In this document: in pieces, positions 1 through 13,900 of the stretch
Position numbering within the stretch: the stretch's first letter is position 1
Layout: every line of letters starts with the position of its first letter
Source: Lutjanus erythropterus
Taxonomy: Eukaryota; Chordata; Actinopteri; Lutjaniformes; Lutjanidae
Length of the DNA stretch: 64,000 bases
Direction of reading: 5' to 3'
Assembly: GCA_020091685.1 (NCBI GenBank)
Contig: CM034605.1
Location: 6,159,519 to 6,223,518 of the forward strand
Notes under the pieces: generated by a model
Database searches by the model: none
Seen by the model: only the letters and a program-made list of their open reading frames with translations
What the model was told of the DNA's origin: nothing
Position numbers and translations under genes: made by a program

Positions 1-1895
1 CTAGGCACATTTAAGTGACTCGACTATAAACAATCCATTAATCTGGAGCTCATTTCACTCCTCATAAAAAAAAAACTGCATGTGCCACACACCAACTATC
101 AGGTACAGTGAAGATAACACAACACCATCATCTTGTAATACTCTCAATCGCAGAATCATGAATCATCTCTAATATTCTCTTCCACTCTGACCCCAACATC
201 AACCGGAGCAATCAGCTTTCCCCGATGGACAAAGACGTCAACCATTCCCTCAATTACAGAAATCTACATGTTGCTGCATCTGTTGTGATTAATGAATGCT
301 CCCAGCATTAGCAGAGCGGGAGATTAAGGACGTTAGGGCGCAATTACAGTGTGTGCAGACAAATAATCGCCTGATAACAGGGCTAAAATGGCCTCTTAGC
401 GCTTGATTACAGACGCTGTGGAGCCCATTCTCCCTTTCACTAAATGAAAGTGAGAGACCGAGAAGCCCTACTGTTGAATTAGCAGGGGGAATGAAAAGCA
501 CAGCCGCACTAATAAAGTTTTGAATGTTGTTCCAAAACAAACAGCTGTAAACAGTTGCACTGTGCAACCTAACAGCGGACCACCGCATCTTATCTTCACA
601 TGCTGCTGATACACACTAAATTGAAACATTAATCACTGAGGACTCCAGCTACATTCTGATTAGTTTGTCGATGTCGTACATGGAGATTAAGGAATTCCAA
701 TCAGCACAGGCAACCGACTTCCCTGTCAACCTTGAATCTATAAATTATGAGACCTGATCTTGTTTCAGAGTTTTTCTCCTTGTGATAACACTCGAAGGAG
801 TACTACAACTCCCATTCCAGAAAAGTTGGGATGCTGTGTAAAAAGTAAATAAAAATAGAACGCAATGGTTTTTCAGATCCTTTTTGACCTATAATCAATT
901 GAATAGACTACAAAGACAAGATATTTAATGTTAAACCGTGTACACATTATTGTTGTGTGTAAATATACACTCATTCTGAATTTGATGCCTGCAACACAAG
1001 TTGGGACATTGGCAATAGAAGACAGGGAAGTTGTGGAAAACTCAAAAACACCTGTTTGTAACATTCCACAGGTAAACAGGTTACTTGATAAGAGTATTAT
1101 GATTGGGTATAAAAGCTGTTTACTAGCAAGGATGGGGCAAGCTTCAATACTTTGTGAGATGAGAAATGTTGTTCTTAAAATGTTGGACTGTTTGCCCACA
1201 CAGTTTTCCACTATTTCAATAAGTTTAAGGATTTCACCATCTACAAATGATCATTTAAAAATTCAGAGAATCTGGAGAAATCTCTGTAGAAAAGGGGCAA
1301 TGATGAAAACCAACACTGAATGTTTTGGAGCAACAAATGCTGCCATCCAGATTATATCATTCTCTGGGACATGCCTGCTTATTTCATCAACACAATGCCG
1401 AAACACAGTCTTCATGTGTTCCTGCAGTTCACACCTGTCTCCCACTGAAAATGCGTGGTGCATTACAAACCATAAAATACAATAACAGAGACACCGAACT
1501 GTTGAGCAACTGAAGTCGTACATCAAACAAGAATGGGAAAGAACTTAGTTTTCAAAACTTCAGCAAATACTGTCCTCAGTTCCCAATTTTTTGGAACATG
1601 TTGCAGGCATGAAATCAGAACAAGTGTATATTTGTAAAAAATCAGTGTGTGGGCCTGAGACGATGGTAAATTGAGCCTACAAAAGCAGCATGAGTCAGGG
1701 TGGGTGTTGGCTGCACCCAGGCCTGTAAACTGAGCCCATTTCCTGCCTGTGTGAGTTCACTGGGGATGATCTGAGCAGAGGGAGGGAGAGGCCGTGTTTA
1801 TTACGAGGGCAGCCCAAACCACAGGTGGTTATTTCAAGAACAGCAGCCTGTGTGGCCAGGCTTTAGGGAAAACCCAAATCCACACTGGTTCTCAC
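1..1895. other. left flank: ldlrap1 intron 8 or downstream, no coding exon found
   Basis: I looked on the minus strand for the missing last exon of ldlrap1 (the family's C-terminal segment after the AP-2 binding helix) and found nothing convincing, so it should lie left of the window. Positions 801-1647 hold a Tc1/mariner remnant, listed separately. Positions about 250-560 look non-repetitive and are dotted with TAAT/ATTA and TTGATTACAG-like words, the look of a conserved non-coding element, but conservation cannot be tested here. Confidence 0.5.
801..1647 (+). mobile_element. degenerate Tc1/mariner transposon with internal deletions
   Basis: The sequence has the organisation of a common fish Tc1/mariner element. 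A left end at 801 reads into CCAGAAAAGTTGGGATGCTG. Subterminal arms at about 960-1000 and 1600-1637 are inverted copies of each other (TTTGATGCCTGCAACAC against GTTGCAGGCATGAAATC). Remnants of a DDE transposase reading frame on the plus strand include HLSPTENAWCI near 1430-1460, the degenerate form of the family's SPxENxW motif, then TVEQLKSYIKQEWER around 1500-1540. Much of the central transposase is missing, several stops interrupt the frame and the right terminus is worn away. It cannot make transposase. Confidence 0.8.
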
Positions 1896-1930
1896 CTGGA
1901 GAAAGCCTCGTCCAGACCGTCCTCCAACTC
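1896..1930 (-). CDS. ldlrap1: ldlrap1 coding exon 8 (35 bp)
   Basis: A very short exon, from CTGCAG|GAG to AG|GTGAGA. It encodes ELEDGLDEAFS plus two bases of an arginine codon. This is the first half of the AP-2 beta-appendage binding helix of ARH (mammalian W-ELDDGLDEAFSR). It starts in phase 0, directly after the Trp codon ending exon 7, and ends in phase 2. The partner half of the helix and the C-terminus must be in an exon to the left of the window. Confidence 0.93.
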
Positions 1931-4900
1931 CTGCAGGACAGAACATAAACATAATGGTTAAAGGTGTGCTAACAATATATCATATATTTACTGTAATTTT
2001 GTATGGGCAAGCACTTTCCCCACATATCTTCATATTATTTTACTGCTGCAGAAACATTTTGTTAAAAAAGTAACTTTCATCAAGTCATGTGTTGCAACCT
2101 CCCCACTTTTCTTTAAATGTAATCTAATGCTTATTTTTGATACTAACATTCTTCAGATATGTACCTTTAATTTAGAATGAAGTACCTGAGTACAGACAAG
2201 TTTCTTATTTGTAATTCTCATGTTCATTTTCATAAAACTAGTCAAAACAATAACCAGTAACACTTTATGTGAAGGAGTGTGCATTGGACTGCCATTATAT
2301 TGTCATAACCATGTCATGACATGATTTTAGTTTGTTTTCATCATAGTGTTCTTCCCATTAGCAGCAATCACAATTTACAATGTGAGTATACATATAAAAG
2401 ACATGCATGTTAATTGTTATTTTATCTGCTTTGTTATTTTTATTTATTTACATAGATATAGTTTCTTCTTGGTGAAGTTTTTAAGATATGTCTGTAGTGG
2501 GTTTCTGCCTCACTTGCAAGTGTTTTACTTTTACTGACTTTTCTCTGTCTGGGCTTTCTTTTAAAAAATACAAATGAACATTAACATTAAGTTTCTGTCT
2601 TTACAGATGACAAGTGAAGAGCGCTTATTCATGAGATGTTGATACAGTCAGTCACCTCTTGCCACTTTTCTCTAGCCTCAAATGGGAGGTTAATCTCAGC
2701 TACTTGCAGTCCCACACCCTCTGCAGCTATGTGACCGTTTGATAAGGCTGGGTCTGTTCAATGGGCTATTGTCTGACTCTGCGCAGCAGCTGTATAACTA
2801 TAGAATCCACTCCTTTGAATAGAGCAGGTACAGTCCATCACCAGGCAGGCACTTTCGCTAATTAATCAGTGTTTTCTACATGGCATTCTTGTCTTCCCAT
2901 CTTATCGAGCCTGAGCAGCTGAAACCTACTGACCAGCCCGACTCTTGCCTTACCCATACAGTATTGTTGTTCTCTGTTGCGTGATTATGCACCATAAAGG
3001 GATCCGATTCAGTCTGCTTTGTTCCTGAGTGGACCAGTGCCACATTAGCTCCCTCTGCCAAATCCAGAAGCGTTCCTGTGGCTACCTCTGTAATACAAAG
3101 CAAACAAATAAGCAACCTTTTAGAAAAAAATACATATAAATGCATTAAAATTCACATGCAAACATTCGCCATTAGATTCAACTCCAAGCCCTGAGACAAC
3201 AGTGTAATAATGAAGATGAATTTGCTCCACATACCCATCTGATTGGATCCTGTGATTATCATACTCTCATGCAACAGTAAACAGCGGCGTGAATGCAAAA
3301 AGTTTATGATGCCACGCTATTCGTTAAGGTCCACATTTCCTTATTAGGCCTCTAATGTATCTCATGGATGCAGCCATCTGTGGATTGTCACTTTGTGATA
3401 AGTGAGCATGAAGTAACCCCCTGACTCGCACGCCTAACCACGGTGACACTGCTGATCTGTAATGGGATTGGCTTGTAATGGCTCCGGCTGATGATTAATG
3501 TGTGTCAATAACGTGTGTCAACACTAATTTCTGTTTAGTCTTTAGGCTAATGTTGCCCATAGAGAGCCATGAAAATTCAATGACTCTCCTCATGCTAACA
3601 CAACACATGCTCTCCTGTGCTGAAACTTAATGTCCTTAAATGACCTTTTCCCTATTTTCAATGTTCCTCAAAAGAGAAGCTGACATACAACTGAGTCAGA
3701 ATGCAAAATCCTCTCCATCAGCACTTGCTCTGGGGCATTTAGAGCACTCCGCTGTTACGAAGAGGGCAAAACTGTGCGACCGGGACTGTCATTCATGGGG
3801 AAAGAGAGGCAGGATCAAGGCTCATCTGATGGTAATGCCCTTACGTTAACAGCTTAGGTGTTTGTTAAGGTGAAGTGAGACTCTAGGAATAAACATCCAG
3901 CTGGTATATTTAAAGAGAGCTGCAACGATTAGTTGATAAGTGAACTATTTTTATGTGTCAGTCACTGTTCAAGCAAATTAACATTATATCGGAGTGGATT
4001 GTCAAACACTGAATCAATACATCTATGCACCGTTACAGTAGCCAGTAGAACTTCAACCAGATATCAGTCCAGTGAACAGATGATGTAAAGACGGGCTCTG
4101 AGAAACTGTGAGGAGCAGTTTCCACTAAACGATGAATTGATTAAACAAGAAAACAATCAGACGATTGATCGAAATTGATCTGTTGGTGCCCTGTAAAGAT
4201 GAGGAAACCATATGAAGCACTGGTTCCCAACCTTGGGTTAGTGACCCCACAAGGGGTCGCCAAAGTTTCACAAGGGGTTGTGAGGCCTTCATGATTTTAA
4301 GGAGTGTGTGAAAGCTTAAAACATAATAAACATACAGTACACCAAATTATAAGCATTTAATTAATTTCCATGACGTCCTTCATTAGAAAACTACGCATTT
4401 GGACTTCTGTTTTGACAAATTCAATGCTTTCTTCTTCCCAATACTCGACCCTTGTTCTCTTAGTTCTTTAGCTGTTTTATTTCATATGTATGATTGTTCA
4501 GCAAAAAAAATTGTATAAAAACATTCACTGGAAATAATCAATTGACACAAACTTCCCACAATTATTGTGTTCACTATTTGGGTTAATGGTTCAGTTTAAC
4601 AGTTGTTCTGTACTGTTATTATTATGCATTGAATATAATATTAAATATCCATAAAATGACACTTAGTTAGGGGTCATTAGTGTATCCAATGACAGGAAAG
4701 TGCTCTCTTAAGGAAAAATGTTTAGAACCACGGGAGGGTAAGTCTCAAGCAGGCGAAGTTTCTTAACAATCAGAGGATAACACAGGAACAAGTGGCATTT
4801 CTATCTTGTAGCCTCTGTAAGAGGCCTGGCGCCAGGGGAGGGCTGAAGGTATCATGTCTCATGAATAAAGCTGAGTCACCTCCGACAACACCACTGATCC

Positions 4901-7900
4901 TGAGAGTTGTTCTGACTCGGTGGCAGTGGCATGCCATTTGATCAGCCAATGTGAAGGGTACATAAATGTAACCTTATGATGGCTCTGAAGCTCTGCTGCC
5001 CCCAATCACTGCTTTAGCTCTGGCGGTGAAACGCTCAGCCCATTTCAAAAGGCACTCAGAAGCCTCTATCACATGCTGCTCTGCTGTACAATTATGTACA
5101 ATTTGCTTTACAGAAATATGATCTGCTGGCAGCCAAACGACCCACCGAATGGTCCAGTGGGATAACACTGGTCCAAAGCCGCACACCAAGCTGTCACCAG
5201 AATCTGTTTCCAAGTTCTACTTTGTTGAGTCTTCTCACCGGGGATCATCCTTAAAACCCGTGTCGGCCGTAAAACGCTACACACTCAGGGCCACAGCCCC
5301 GAATAAAGTGTCAGAACAGATTTAGAGAGATCCCTCTCTGGCTGGAGGCCACCTGGCCGGGCAGAGGGGGGGAAGCTCAGTACAAAGCTGATGTTTTCAG
5401 ATGTTTGCCTGTGACAAAAAAAAAAAAAAAAAATGACTGCCTCCGTCTCGGAGTGAAACCTTCAGTACAGAAAGGAGGTTTCAGGCATACAAAGTGTGAC
5501 AGGAAAAAGGCCCGCACAAAACAGACTAACAAAGAGAGAACATTAGGAGAACAACGTGCACAGCCACTGTGCCACAGGCAACAAGATGCTTCTCATCTTA
5601 TTGGATCTCAGGCTGTGAACAATACATGAAGCTAATAATGCCTCAAGGTTGTCTGGCTCACTGGACATCAACAGCATGGTTAGAAGGCAGGACCCGTGTC
5701 TCAAGTCCTGGAATCTTAGTAAATCTGATCCAACAATGGGGTCACAGAAAATGTAGGTGTCTTTTTCTTGCTTCTTACACAAACAGGACAGTAATTGTGC
5801 TTCCAAAGTCAGACAGAATATGACTTGTTTGTCCATGAAGAGATCTATCATCATAAAATGTCGTGCGGATCAGTGAACTAAGATTTGTTTTTAATGAATC
5901 TGCAACAAGGACAGGGGAGTTTAATGTTTTCAAATCAAAGACAGCCTCATCATTGCCATTATCATCACATGCAATCACCTAAAAGTGTCATTTGCTGTTC
6001 GCTGTAATGAAGCTAAAGAGAAAGAATAACCTAGAAAATGAAGATTGTCATCAGCTGACCACAATATAAGCCAACCTTTGACAAGTGGCTGAATACTCGT
6101 CCTTCCCCCGAGGCTACATTTGCTGTGACAAAGAGGGTGAGAGAGAGGGGGAGAAAGACGTGATGATAGGCGACACGACTCACCTCCTCCCTTCAGGCTG
6201 CCCAGGCTGGCCGAGCTGTCTGACTGAGAGTTGCTGGCTCCTTCTCCATCTGAACCCGACTTCACTCGCTTCTCTTTCTCTGTGGCGGAGGACGACACGT
6301 GGGGGTAGAGACAAAAAGGAAATAGAAAAAAAATGAGTAGTTGTTGAAGACAAGCGAGCTATGATTCAGGAACCTGTAACCACAGTGTGAGTGCCCTCAC
6401 AATGCATCACTGAAGGAACTGTTTACTTTTCTAGCTGCTTGAAATGTCTGTATTAAATGTTTCACTCACCAAGCATAAAATGTGTGTAAACAAATTAGCA
6501 TTACTCAAACCATCTGGCAGCTGAAACCTGAAGGGCTTGTGGCCTTCAAACATTGTAACACATGTCATATTTTGTACAGCAGCAAGTACAGTTAAGTGCA
6601 GCATTTAAATAGAGTAGGCAGAGCTTCTGAGTCAGATAATATAAGATAATAGACTCTGCTCGCTCCAAACACTATCACCTGTTAAGAAGAATATTTTCTA
6701 CACAGTGCAGGTCACAGGGTGCAACTGAGAGCAGCTTTCATTGTATTTCCTGCACAACAGCGCGCTCATAAACTCAGCCTAGATTACAGTAGTTTCAGAG
6801 TCTGTATCTAGCAACAATTTCAGAATCACTGCTTGGAACCGGACTGAAAGTTAACCTAGAACTGACCAGAATCAGTACCTCATGGTTGTAAGCTTCTGCT
6901 AGTCAAGTTACTGTTTACATCCATGTCTGTCCAGACTCATAATATATGTACTGAGGATTCTGAAGGAATTTAAAAACTTTTAAGAGTCTTTTTTTTTGGC
7001 CAACATGTAAGCCAGGTGATCCTGAGATATTACAATCACAAGAATGGGACAGATAGACAACCTGAAAACACAATGCTACCGGGCACGACTATCACCCGTG
7101 CGGACGCATAAAAACATGCCAGCATCACAGCGGGAATTGTGAGTTAGCTATAAATCAATAACGTTAAATGTACAGTCCTAATCTGGCCGACTGGATGACT
7201 TTGTAAAGTGTGAAAAATTGCAGAGCGTTTGTTCATTACAGACCAGAATACAGCTCTCTGGAAAAAACAATGTGGTGCCAAATATTGTCTATCAACACCT
7301 TTAGTACAAAATAAACTGTATGAGACTTGTATCTTAAAACAAAATTGATGGAACCTTGTTGCTAAAGCACAGCAAAAACTTTTGATTTGTAAATGGTTAG
7401 TAAGGTGTATAACTTAACCTTTTTCCTCATTAACCTCCACTTTAGTTGGTGTTGTGTGGTGATGCAGCATAACTACACAGGAGTGGAAATGTCTGGAAAA
7501 TGTAGATCTTGAAAAGTTGTCTAATGTTCTGTGCATTTTTTGTAGATCCACTGTGATGCATGTAATGACAGTAGGCTGAATGTGGAAAAACTGAGACATT
7601 GTTGAAATAGCACTTATTTTCCTTAAGACATCTCAGGTTGTACATCGTCTCTTTTTTTAAGTAGATGGTTCATTAATTCATTAATTGTGAACTTGTCTGC
7701 ATGTAAAGGGAAAATTTTGGAGGTGTTGTTATTTAGAAATGTTATTACGCAGGGGTTTTATCAGTCCTGCCCACTTGAGATCTTTTAGGCTGGATGTGGC
7801 CCATGAACTAAAATGAGGTTGACACCCCTGCTGTAAAGCCTCCCACACAAATTTTCAGCTAGGAACAGGACTACGCCTTGGAGGGGGTGAGACGTCATTG

Positions 7901-10900
7901 TTTAAATGACAATCAGAGCCATAAAGTATAAACTATGATGACATATTGTAATTAAATTGCAGTATGAAATATTAGATGGTGGTAAAAATCAAATTGCAGA
8001 AAAAAACACTTTATTATGTGTCTGTCTTTCGTTTTTTTCCATTTTTACATAGATTAATAACTTTGGCAGGGGACAAAATAAGCACCAGCAAGCAGACAAA
8101 TGCTGGTAAAATATGCAAGAGGGAACAAACATTCAACAGCCATTTGGCCAGGGGGCAAAAAATTTACTTTTGTTCCCTGATTTAGGTAGCCTAGGTGCAA
8201 AAAATATGATGACAAAATGAATTAAAATATGACATTTACAAATATGCCAATTAGTAGACTAAAAACAAAGCCACACATACATTAAAATGGTGAGTAATCT
8301 GACTCAGCTGTGGGAAAAATCAGCTCCGTCTAACCATATGGTTTTATACCTCTGATAAACAGTGCTGCTGCATCTTGTACAGGAACATATTTCAGACCCT
8401 CTGAGCGCTGCAGCTCGCCTCGCCATGAAAAACTTGAAATATTTTCTTCCACTGTCCAATCACTTTTTAGTACACCTGTTGTTAACTGTCCAACATGAGG
8501 GAAGGAGAAAAGTGTTATTATGTAAATATATCATTATGACATATCCTCTTTCAAACATTGTAACCCTGCTACTATTTGAAATAGCCTTGCTAAAAATTAA
8601 TATAAGATATGACACCATATAAATATATTTGACCTGTTTTAATTAACTTGAGGTATCCTTCATTATGCAGCTGACATCTAGCCAGAGGGACATGATTGTG
8701 TTCAAAGAAGTTTTCAACCTCTCTCACTGAGGAGCCTCATCGCAAGCGTTTTGAGGTGCAGAAGCACGATCAAAGTTTGATTCATTTCTTCTGGAATAGT
8801 TGGCTCTGACAGAGCCATCACTGGTGTTTTTCTTTGTTATAGTAAAGTTGTGAGGACATCCTCTGCAGGGACATGTTTTTTTCCTGTGCATCCCACACAA
8901 GGTCAGTAACAACTGTTGTTCAACACAATCTTTCAATAAGCTTTTTGTCATCAAGCACTCCTTAAACATCTTTCTTGTAGAATCTCTCTGTTCTCTCTGA
9001 ACACAATCTCCTGGCAACTTCTGACAAGTTACGATTTGTTTGAAGCTAAACGCTCTCTGCATGTCTATTGCGAAGGTTCTTCTCTAGGAAGAAAGTCTGC
9101 TGATTTTCTGCAAGCAAAACCATATAAATAGTCAATTTTCTTTACAGTAGATCTGACCAAAATTATTGAATACAGGTATAGTTTAACTGGAAATGTTTAA
9201 ATACTACTTGGTACTTGGTTATTTAAATCAATACCTTAAAGTAATCGAGTATTGTTACCCAGCACTGGGAGTCACCAAATTTCAATGGTGTGTTTACAAA
9301 CAGCAACAGACAAGTCCTGCATATTCTACCTTTAAGACAGTTCATGAAATTTGGGATTATTTTTGATGAACTAACTGAGTCTACTTGCAAATGCATGAAT
9401 AAAACACCCACCTCTGTCTTAACTAAAACACCAGTTACCCAGGAAAACCTGAGTGCTATGAGCAAATGTGAAAAGATGCTGACCCTGTGTAACTCTCACT
9501 TTCAACACTGTAGATTAAATGTCCATTTCTGTCTTTCTTAACGACGCCTGCTTACAGCAAAGAGATGTTTTTATTTCATCATCATCAGCCTGAGGGTCTA
9601 AAAACATCCCATTTCCCATGAGCCCGGGTAGCTTAGCGATGGCAGTGTTATAGAAAACTCCCCGGGCACCCGTTTCTCCCCCATGGTCTTTCCTGTGCAC
9701 AGTTTCCAGCCTCACTTGAGGATCAAACTCCTGCGAAACATGGACTCAACTTAAAGATACACCAGTTCAAAGCTAGCTCTTGGGTTTACAGCGAATATTC
9801 TACGAACAGAGATAGGAGCTGTAATATACAGAGGAATGTGGGTCAGGAATGTTTGGTGGGCTGCGGAGAACCGCTGTGGGTGGTGGAGGAGAGTTTGTAG
9901 GAAACAGAAGCAGCAAAACTAGACAGACATACAGGAGCTACCCCCGTCTTCCTGCCCTGATCCTCCAGAGTCTTGTAACTTTAATGAAACAGACTTGAAA
10001 GGATCTCTCTTTCTTCTTCTCTGCCGCAAGAGAACACCACTACTTCTTTTTTCAAAAAATATTCCTCCTTTCCCCTTCATAACCCCCCAACCAGCTAGGC
10101 ATCAGTTCCCCTTCATCAGTGACACTGTACCGAACTAGAGGGAAAACAGCTCGGCAAATTAAACAGGCCCATCTAGAAAATGAAGACGAGCAGGGGTGAA
10201 AAATTTTGAGGGGAAAGAAAGAGCAAGCAAGGCAGCAGATTTTAATATTCAACTGAAAAAATATAAACAACGAATGAAGAGGCGTGAGGAGAGCAGCCCG
10301 TGGCCTTGATCTTGGGAAAAATAATCCCTCCCCAGAATGGGAATGTGCCCACATGAAAACGTTCCTTAACACTACGGTAGAAGAAGAAGAGGAGGCAGAA
10401 ACGTGGAGTAAATAAAACAGGCTGCTAGAATTTTCATACAGTGCAAGTGTGTGTCTCTAAAGGACTGAATAAATAAGCTCGCCTTCGCGTGAGACAGGAT
10501 CAATGGCACCAACACTGAATCTGTCAGGGGGTTGAGCTCCCACTGACACACGCGCACAATCATTTTCCCTTCTCTCTTACACCCCCTCTCTGCCCCGCCT
10601 TTCATGCTCTCTTGCCCTCTCTCCTCATCCCCATCCCCCTCCTCTTCTTCTTCTTCTTCGCCCGTCTCCTTCCTTATAATAAACAGAAGCGAGTGCTACG
10701 ATAGGGGGAGGAAAAGGAAAGAAAATAACTTGACAGAGAGAGGGGGTGCCAGGTGCAAAATAAGATGGACAGCAACAATGGAGAATCAGAAAATTCAAAG
10801 AGCACCTACAAGGCAACGCCCATGTGAAGATGGAGAAGATGTGAGGGTGGTGGTGAAGCAGAAGCTGGTATTATGTGGTGAGAACTGCTCATTTACTCTG

Positions 10901-13900
10901 GAGTCATACATGCAGTAAATTACATGCATGTTCTGCTGAGCTGTACAAAAGAATGTGTGTGACACCGTCCTTACACAGCACTTTGACTGCCTGCTGTGTC
11001 CACGGTGCATGAACACACTGTACCGTCTGCTTATCTACTCAGTGTGTTCCACTGGATAGTTTGGATTATTTGCTGTAGACTTGTATGAGGTACTTAATGG
11101 TAGTCAGTGTATTAACTGACTGCAGAGAGGAGTACCTGCACAAAAGCTAAGCAATGGACTGTTGTCTAGAGGGTCAGCAACAAAAGGAATTTTAGCCACT
11201 TAAATATATATATATTGCTGTTATACAAGCCAAATGTTTCTATCTTTCCAAGCCAACTGGTTTCCTGTCAAAAAAGGCTTTTTGATAACAAAGAAAAACA
11301 GCGAAAATATTTAAAATATAGCTTACACTTAAACTTAGATTTATTTTTTTAAGTGGACCTTTTTTTTGAAATACCTTCTGTTGCTGACCCTGTCCACAGC
11401 AGTTCACTGCTTAGCTTCAGTGCTGATACTCCTTTCTGCTTCTCCAAACAGGGACCCCACTTCAAATAATCTGAACTACCCCTTTAATGGTGCCCAAAAA
11501 ATTAAAGAGACTAAAAGCTTCACAAGTTTGGCATAAAACAGAAAAATATAAATATATAATGAGGAGAAAAAGAACATTTTTGCAAGAAAGATAAAACTAT
11601 ATTGAGGGAAAATCCCGGCTTGCATACATCAGAGACTTACTCTCACTGTAAATGAAACAGAGAAGATTTACACCAGTCAGCCCACCTCTGCCTCAGGCTA
11701 ACCTTAATTCCTCTCCACCCTTCCCCATGTCGATACCTAGATGAGTCTTTAACCATGACTGAGTTGCCTGTGATAAACTAAAACAGGTCTGTGTGCTCTC
11801 TGGGAGATGATTTAACCACTGTGGGGTGGACTGGTTCAATCAATGGGGACATTCCTCTGCCGTATGTGAGAGGGAAGGACAACGGTGACTGTCAGGAGCA
11901 GCTGAACAGCTCTCCAGTATTTCACATGGCCCCTCTAGAGGGTGTCAAGGCAAAGAGCAGAAAGACACAAGAAAATTGATGTTTCCACCTCAAGATAAAA
12001 GACAGGATCTCTGTTTGGCCACTAAGAAGGAAGACAGAGGATGTGTACAATAAGTGGGCAGAATAACAACAGTAGGGGGAGGAGAGGGAAGAAGAGAGGA
12101 ATGTTTTCACTCATCCGTCACACTCCTCTAGTTGTCGGGGGCGACCATGCGTACCTTCCTTGGCAGCCTGCCAGAACTCAAACGCCACTCTGAAAGCCTG
12201 AGCCACCGTTAGGGTTACCGCCTGGGCCTATTGGGGAGAGACAGAGAGATAAAGTGAAAGAATTAGAGGAAGATGAGTAATACTCTTGTGCATCTCATCC
12301 ACGGCATGAAACCTGAAGGTTATGACCTTGTTAAAAACAGGAAGTGACCACCAACACAAGAAGTAGTTCCATCACAGACACTTGGAAGAGGAGGAAGAGA
12401 AACCCGTGAGCTCCATGACATGTTGTTTATGTAACTGGGAGGATACGTGGCCTTTTAGCCAGAACTAAATTAGTGAGGGGAAGGAAGAGGAAGGAGTGGC
12501 TCACTCGTTCCGAAAACCTCCAGGGATGGAGAGAATGCCAGAGAGGGATGACAACCTCCCCGCCCTTCATGTTCTCACTCCGCATCTGTCCCCTGACTGA
12601 ATACTTGGACATCTGCATGCATACAAGTAAAATGTGACTCAAAGTGAGACTGCAGTTGTTCTCAGGTCTCTTTGTAGCATACTGTATCCGCATAAAGCGC
12701 TTTCTACAGATTGCCACGGGCAAAAGCTGAACCGAATACCTGAATGCAAAATCCTGCACCATAAAAAATCTGTAGCCTACATTTGTAGTCAGTCTGGAGC
12801 TTTATTTCACTGCACGTTTATATGTAACCAAGGGTGTTAAAGCTGGGCTAAGCAGTTGATTTTGCCATCATTGGGCAAAAGTTCCATAATAAAGTGTAAG
12901 CTTAAAGTTATTCAAGGAAAAAATGAGACTTCTACTTCTCCTCTTTGTTTTCAGACTTAGTTAGATGAGGAGGTAGATGCCACTCTGATGTCTAAATGCC
13001 AAATATGAAACCACAACCAGCAGCCAAATAAACTTGGCATTAACAGTTAGCCTAACTCTGCAAAAATCTAACAAAATCCCCCAATCACCGAGTTTAAAGC
13101 TCACTAATCAACAAATTGTATCTCATTTGTTTAATCCATACAAAAAACAAAATGTATAAACTACAAGTTGGGGTTTTACTTGGGGGTTATCTGCTGGACA
13201 AATTCTTGGCGTGGAGCAGTGGCTTCCTGCAGTGTCCGCTGGTTGCCTGGCAACCTCACAGTAACAACAAGACTTCAAAAAGTCACTCCATCTGTCTAAG
13301 AAATAGTCCAACACATGTTAAAGACCCCTAGTGATTGAGGTTTTGAGGCCATGGCACTTAAATGATGGGATGCTCTGTCCACACTCTTATGAGCTGCTGA
13401 TTTTTAAGATTCTTCTTAGAGACAGCCAAGGACATACCTGTTTAGACAGGCGTGTGGGTCACCTGTATGCACCAGATCTGCAATTTACGTTATACTATTT
13501 ATTGTATATTCTTTATTGTGTACTGTTTTTCATTATGTATTGTGTTTTTAGTTTCGCATGGTCACCTCATCTTTTTTTCCTGTATGTTGTATGATGCTTT
13601 TGTAAAGCAGTTTGTGACTTTTGACTGTGAAAACTGCTATACAAGAGTAAATTTTACTCTCTTTACTTTGAAATGAGATATAATGTGTTAATAAATAGGC
13701 AGACAGACAGATATGAGAGTGGTATCGATCTTCTCATCTTACTCTTCAATTATTCCTTTAAATAGAAGTGAGAAATTGACAGAGCTGTAAACATTATATC
13801 CAATACTTGGATCCTGTTGGTTTCAAACTCTTTGTCTCCACAGTAAACAGCCTACTTGTGCACACAGTGGGGCTTTCAGAGGTAAACAATTGCACAAACT

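Larger units (their letters stand above)
3088..6183 (-). other. ldlrap1 intron 6
   Basis: Intron of about 3.1 kb. It holds two transposon remnants (3916-4187 and 4217-4735, listed separately) and an A-rich run near 5417-5433. Positions 3280-3560 look non-repetitive, with TAAT/ATTA-rich words, and could be conserved non-coding sequence. No gene seen. Confidence 0.6.
6280..12154 (-). other. ldlrap1 intron 5
   Basis: Intron of about 5.9 kb. Contents I can support: a dispersed fish repeat tail at about 6990-7120; a hAT-like remnant at 7751-7831; a splice-bounded open segment at 9556-9730, described separately; a CT/GAA-rich stretch near 10600-10680; and a TTAA-ended MITE at about 11050-11487. 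No recognisable protein gene. Confidence 0.6.

Noticed and set aside
928..1485. 185-codon plus-strand open frame
   Set aside because: It is the broken reading frame of a Tc1/mariner remnant, with the transposase mostly missing. Not a host gene.
1..1895. search for the last ldlrap1 exon
   Set aside because: No segment with an acceptor, correct phase and similarity to the ARH C-terminus was found, so the exon is presumed to be outside the window.
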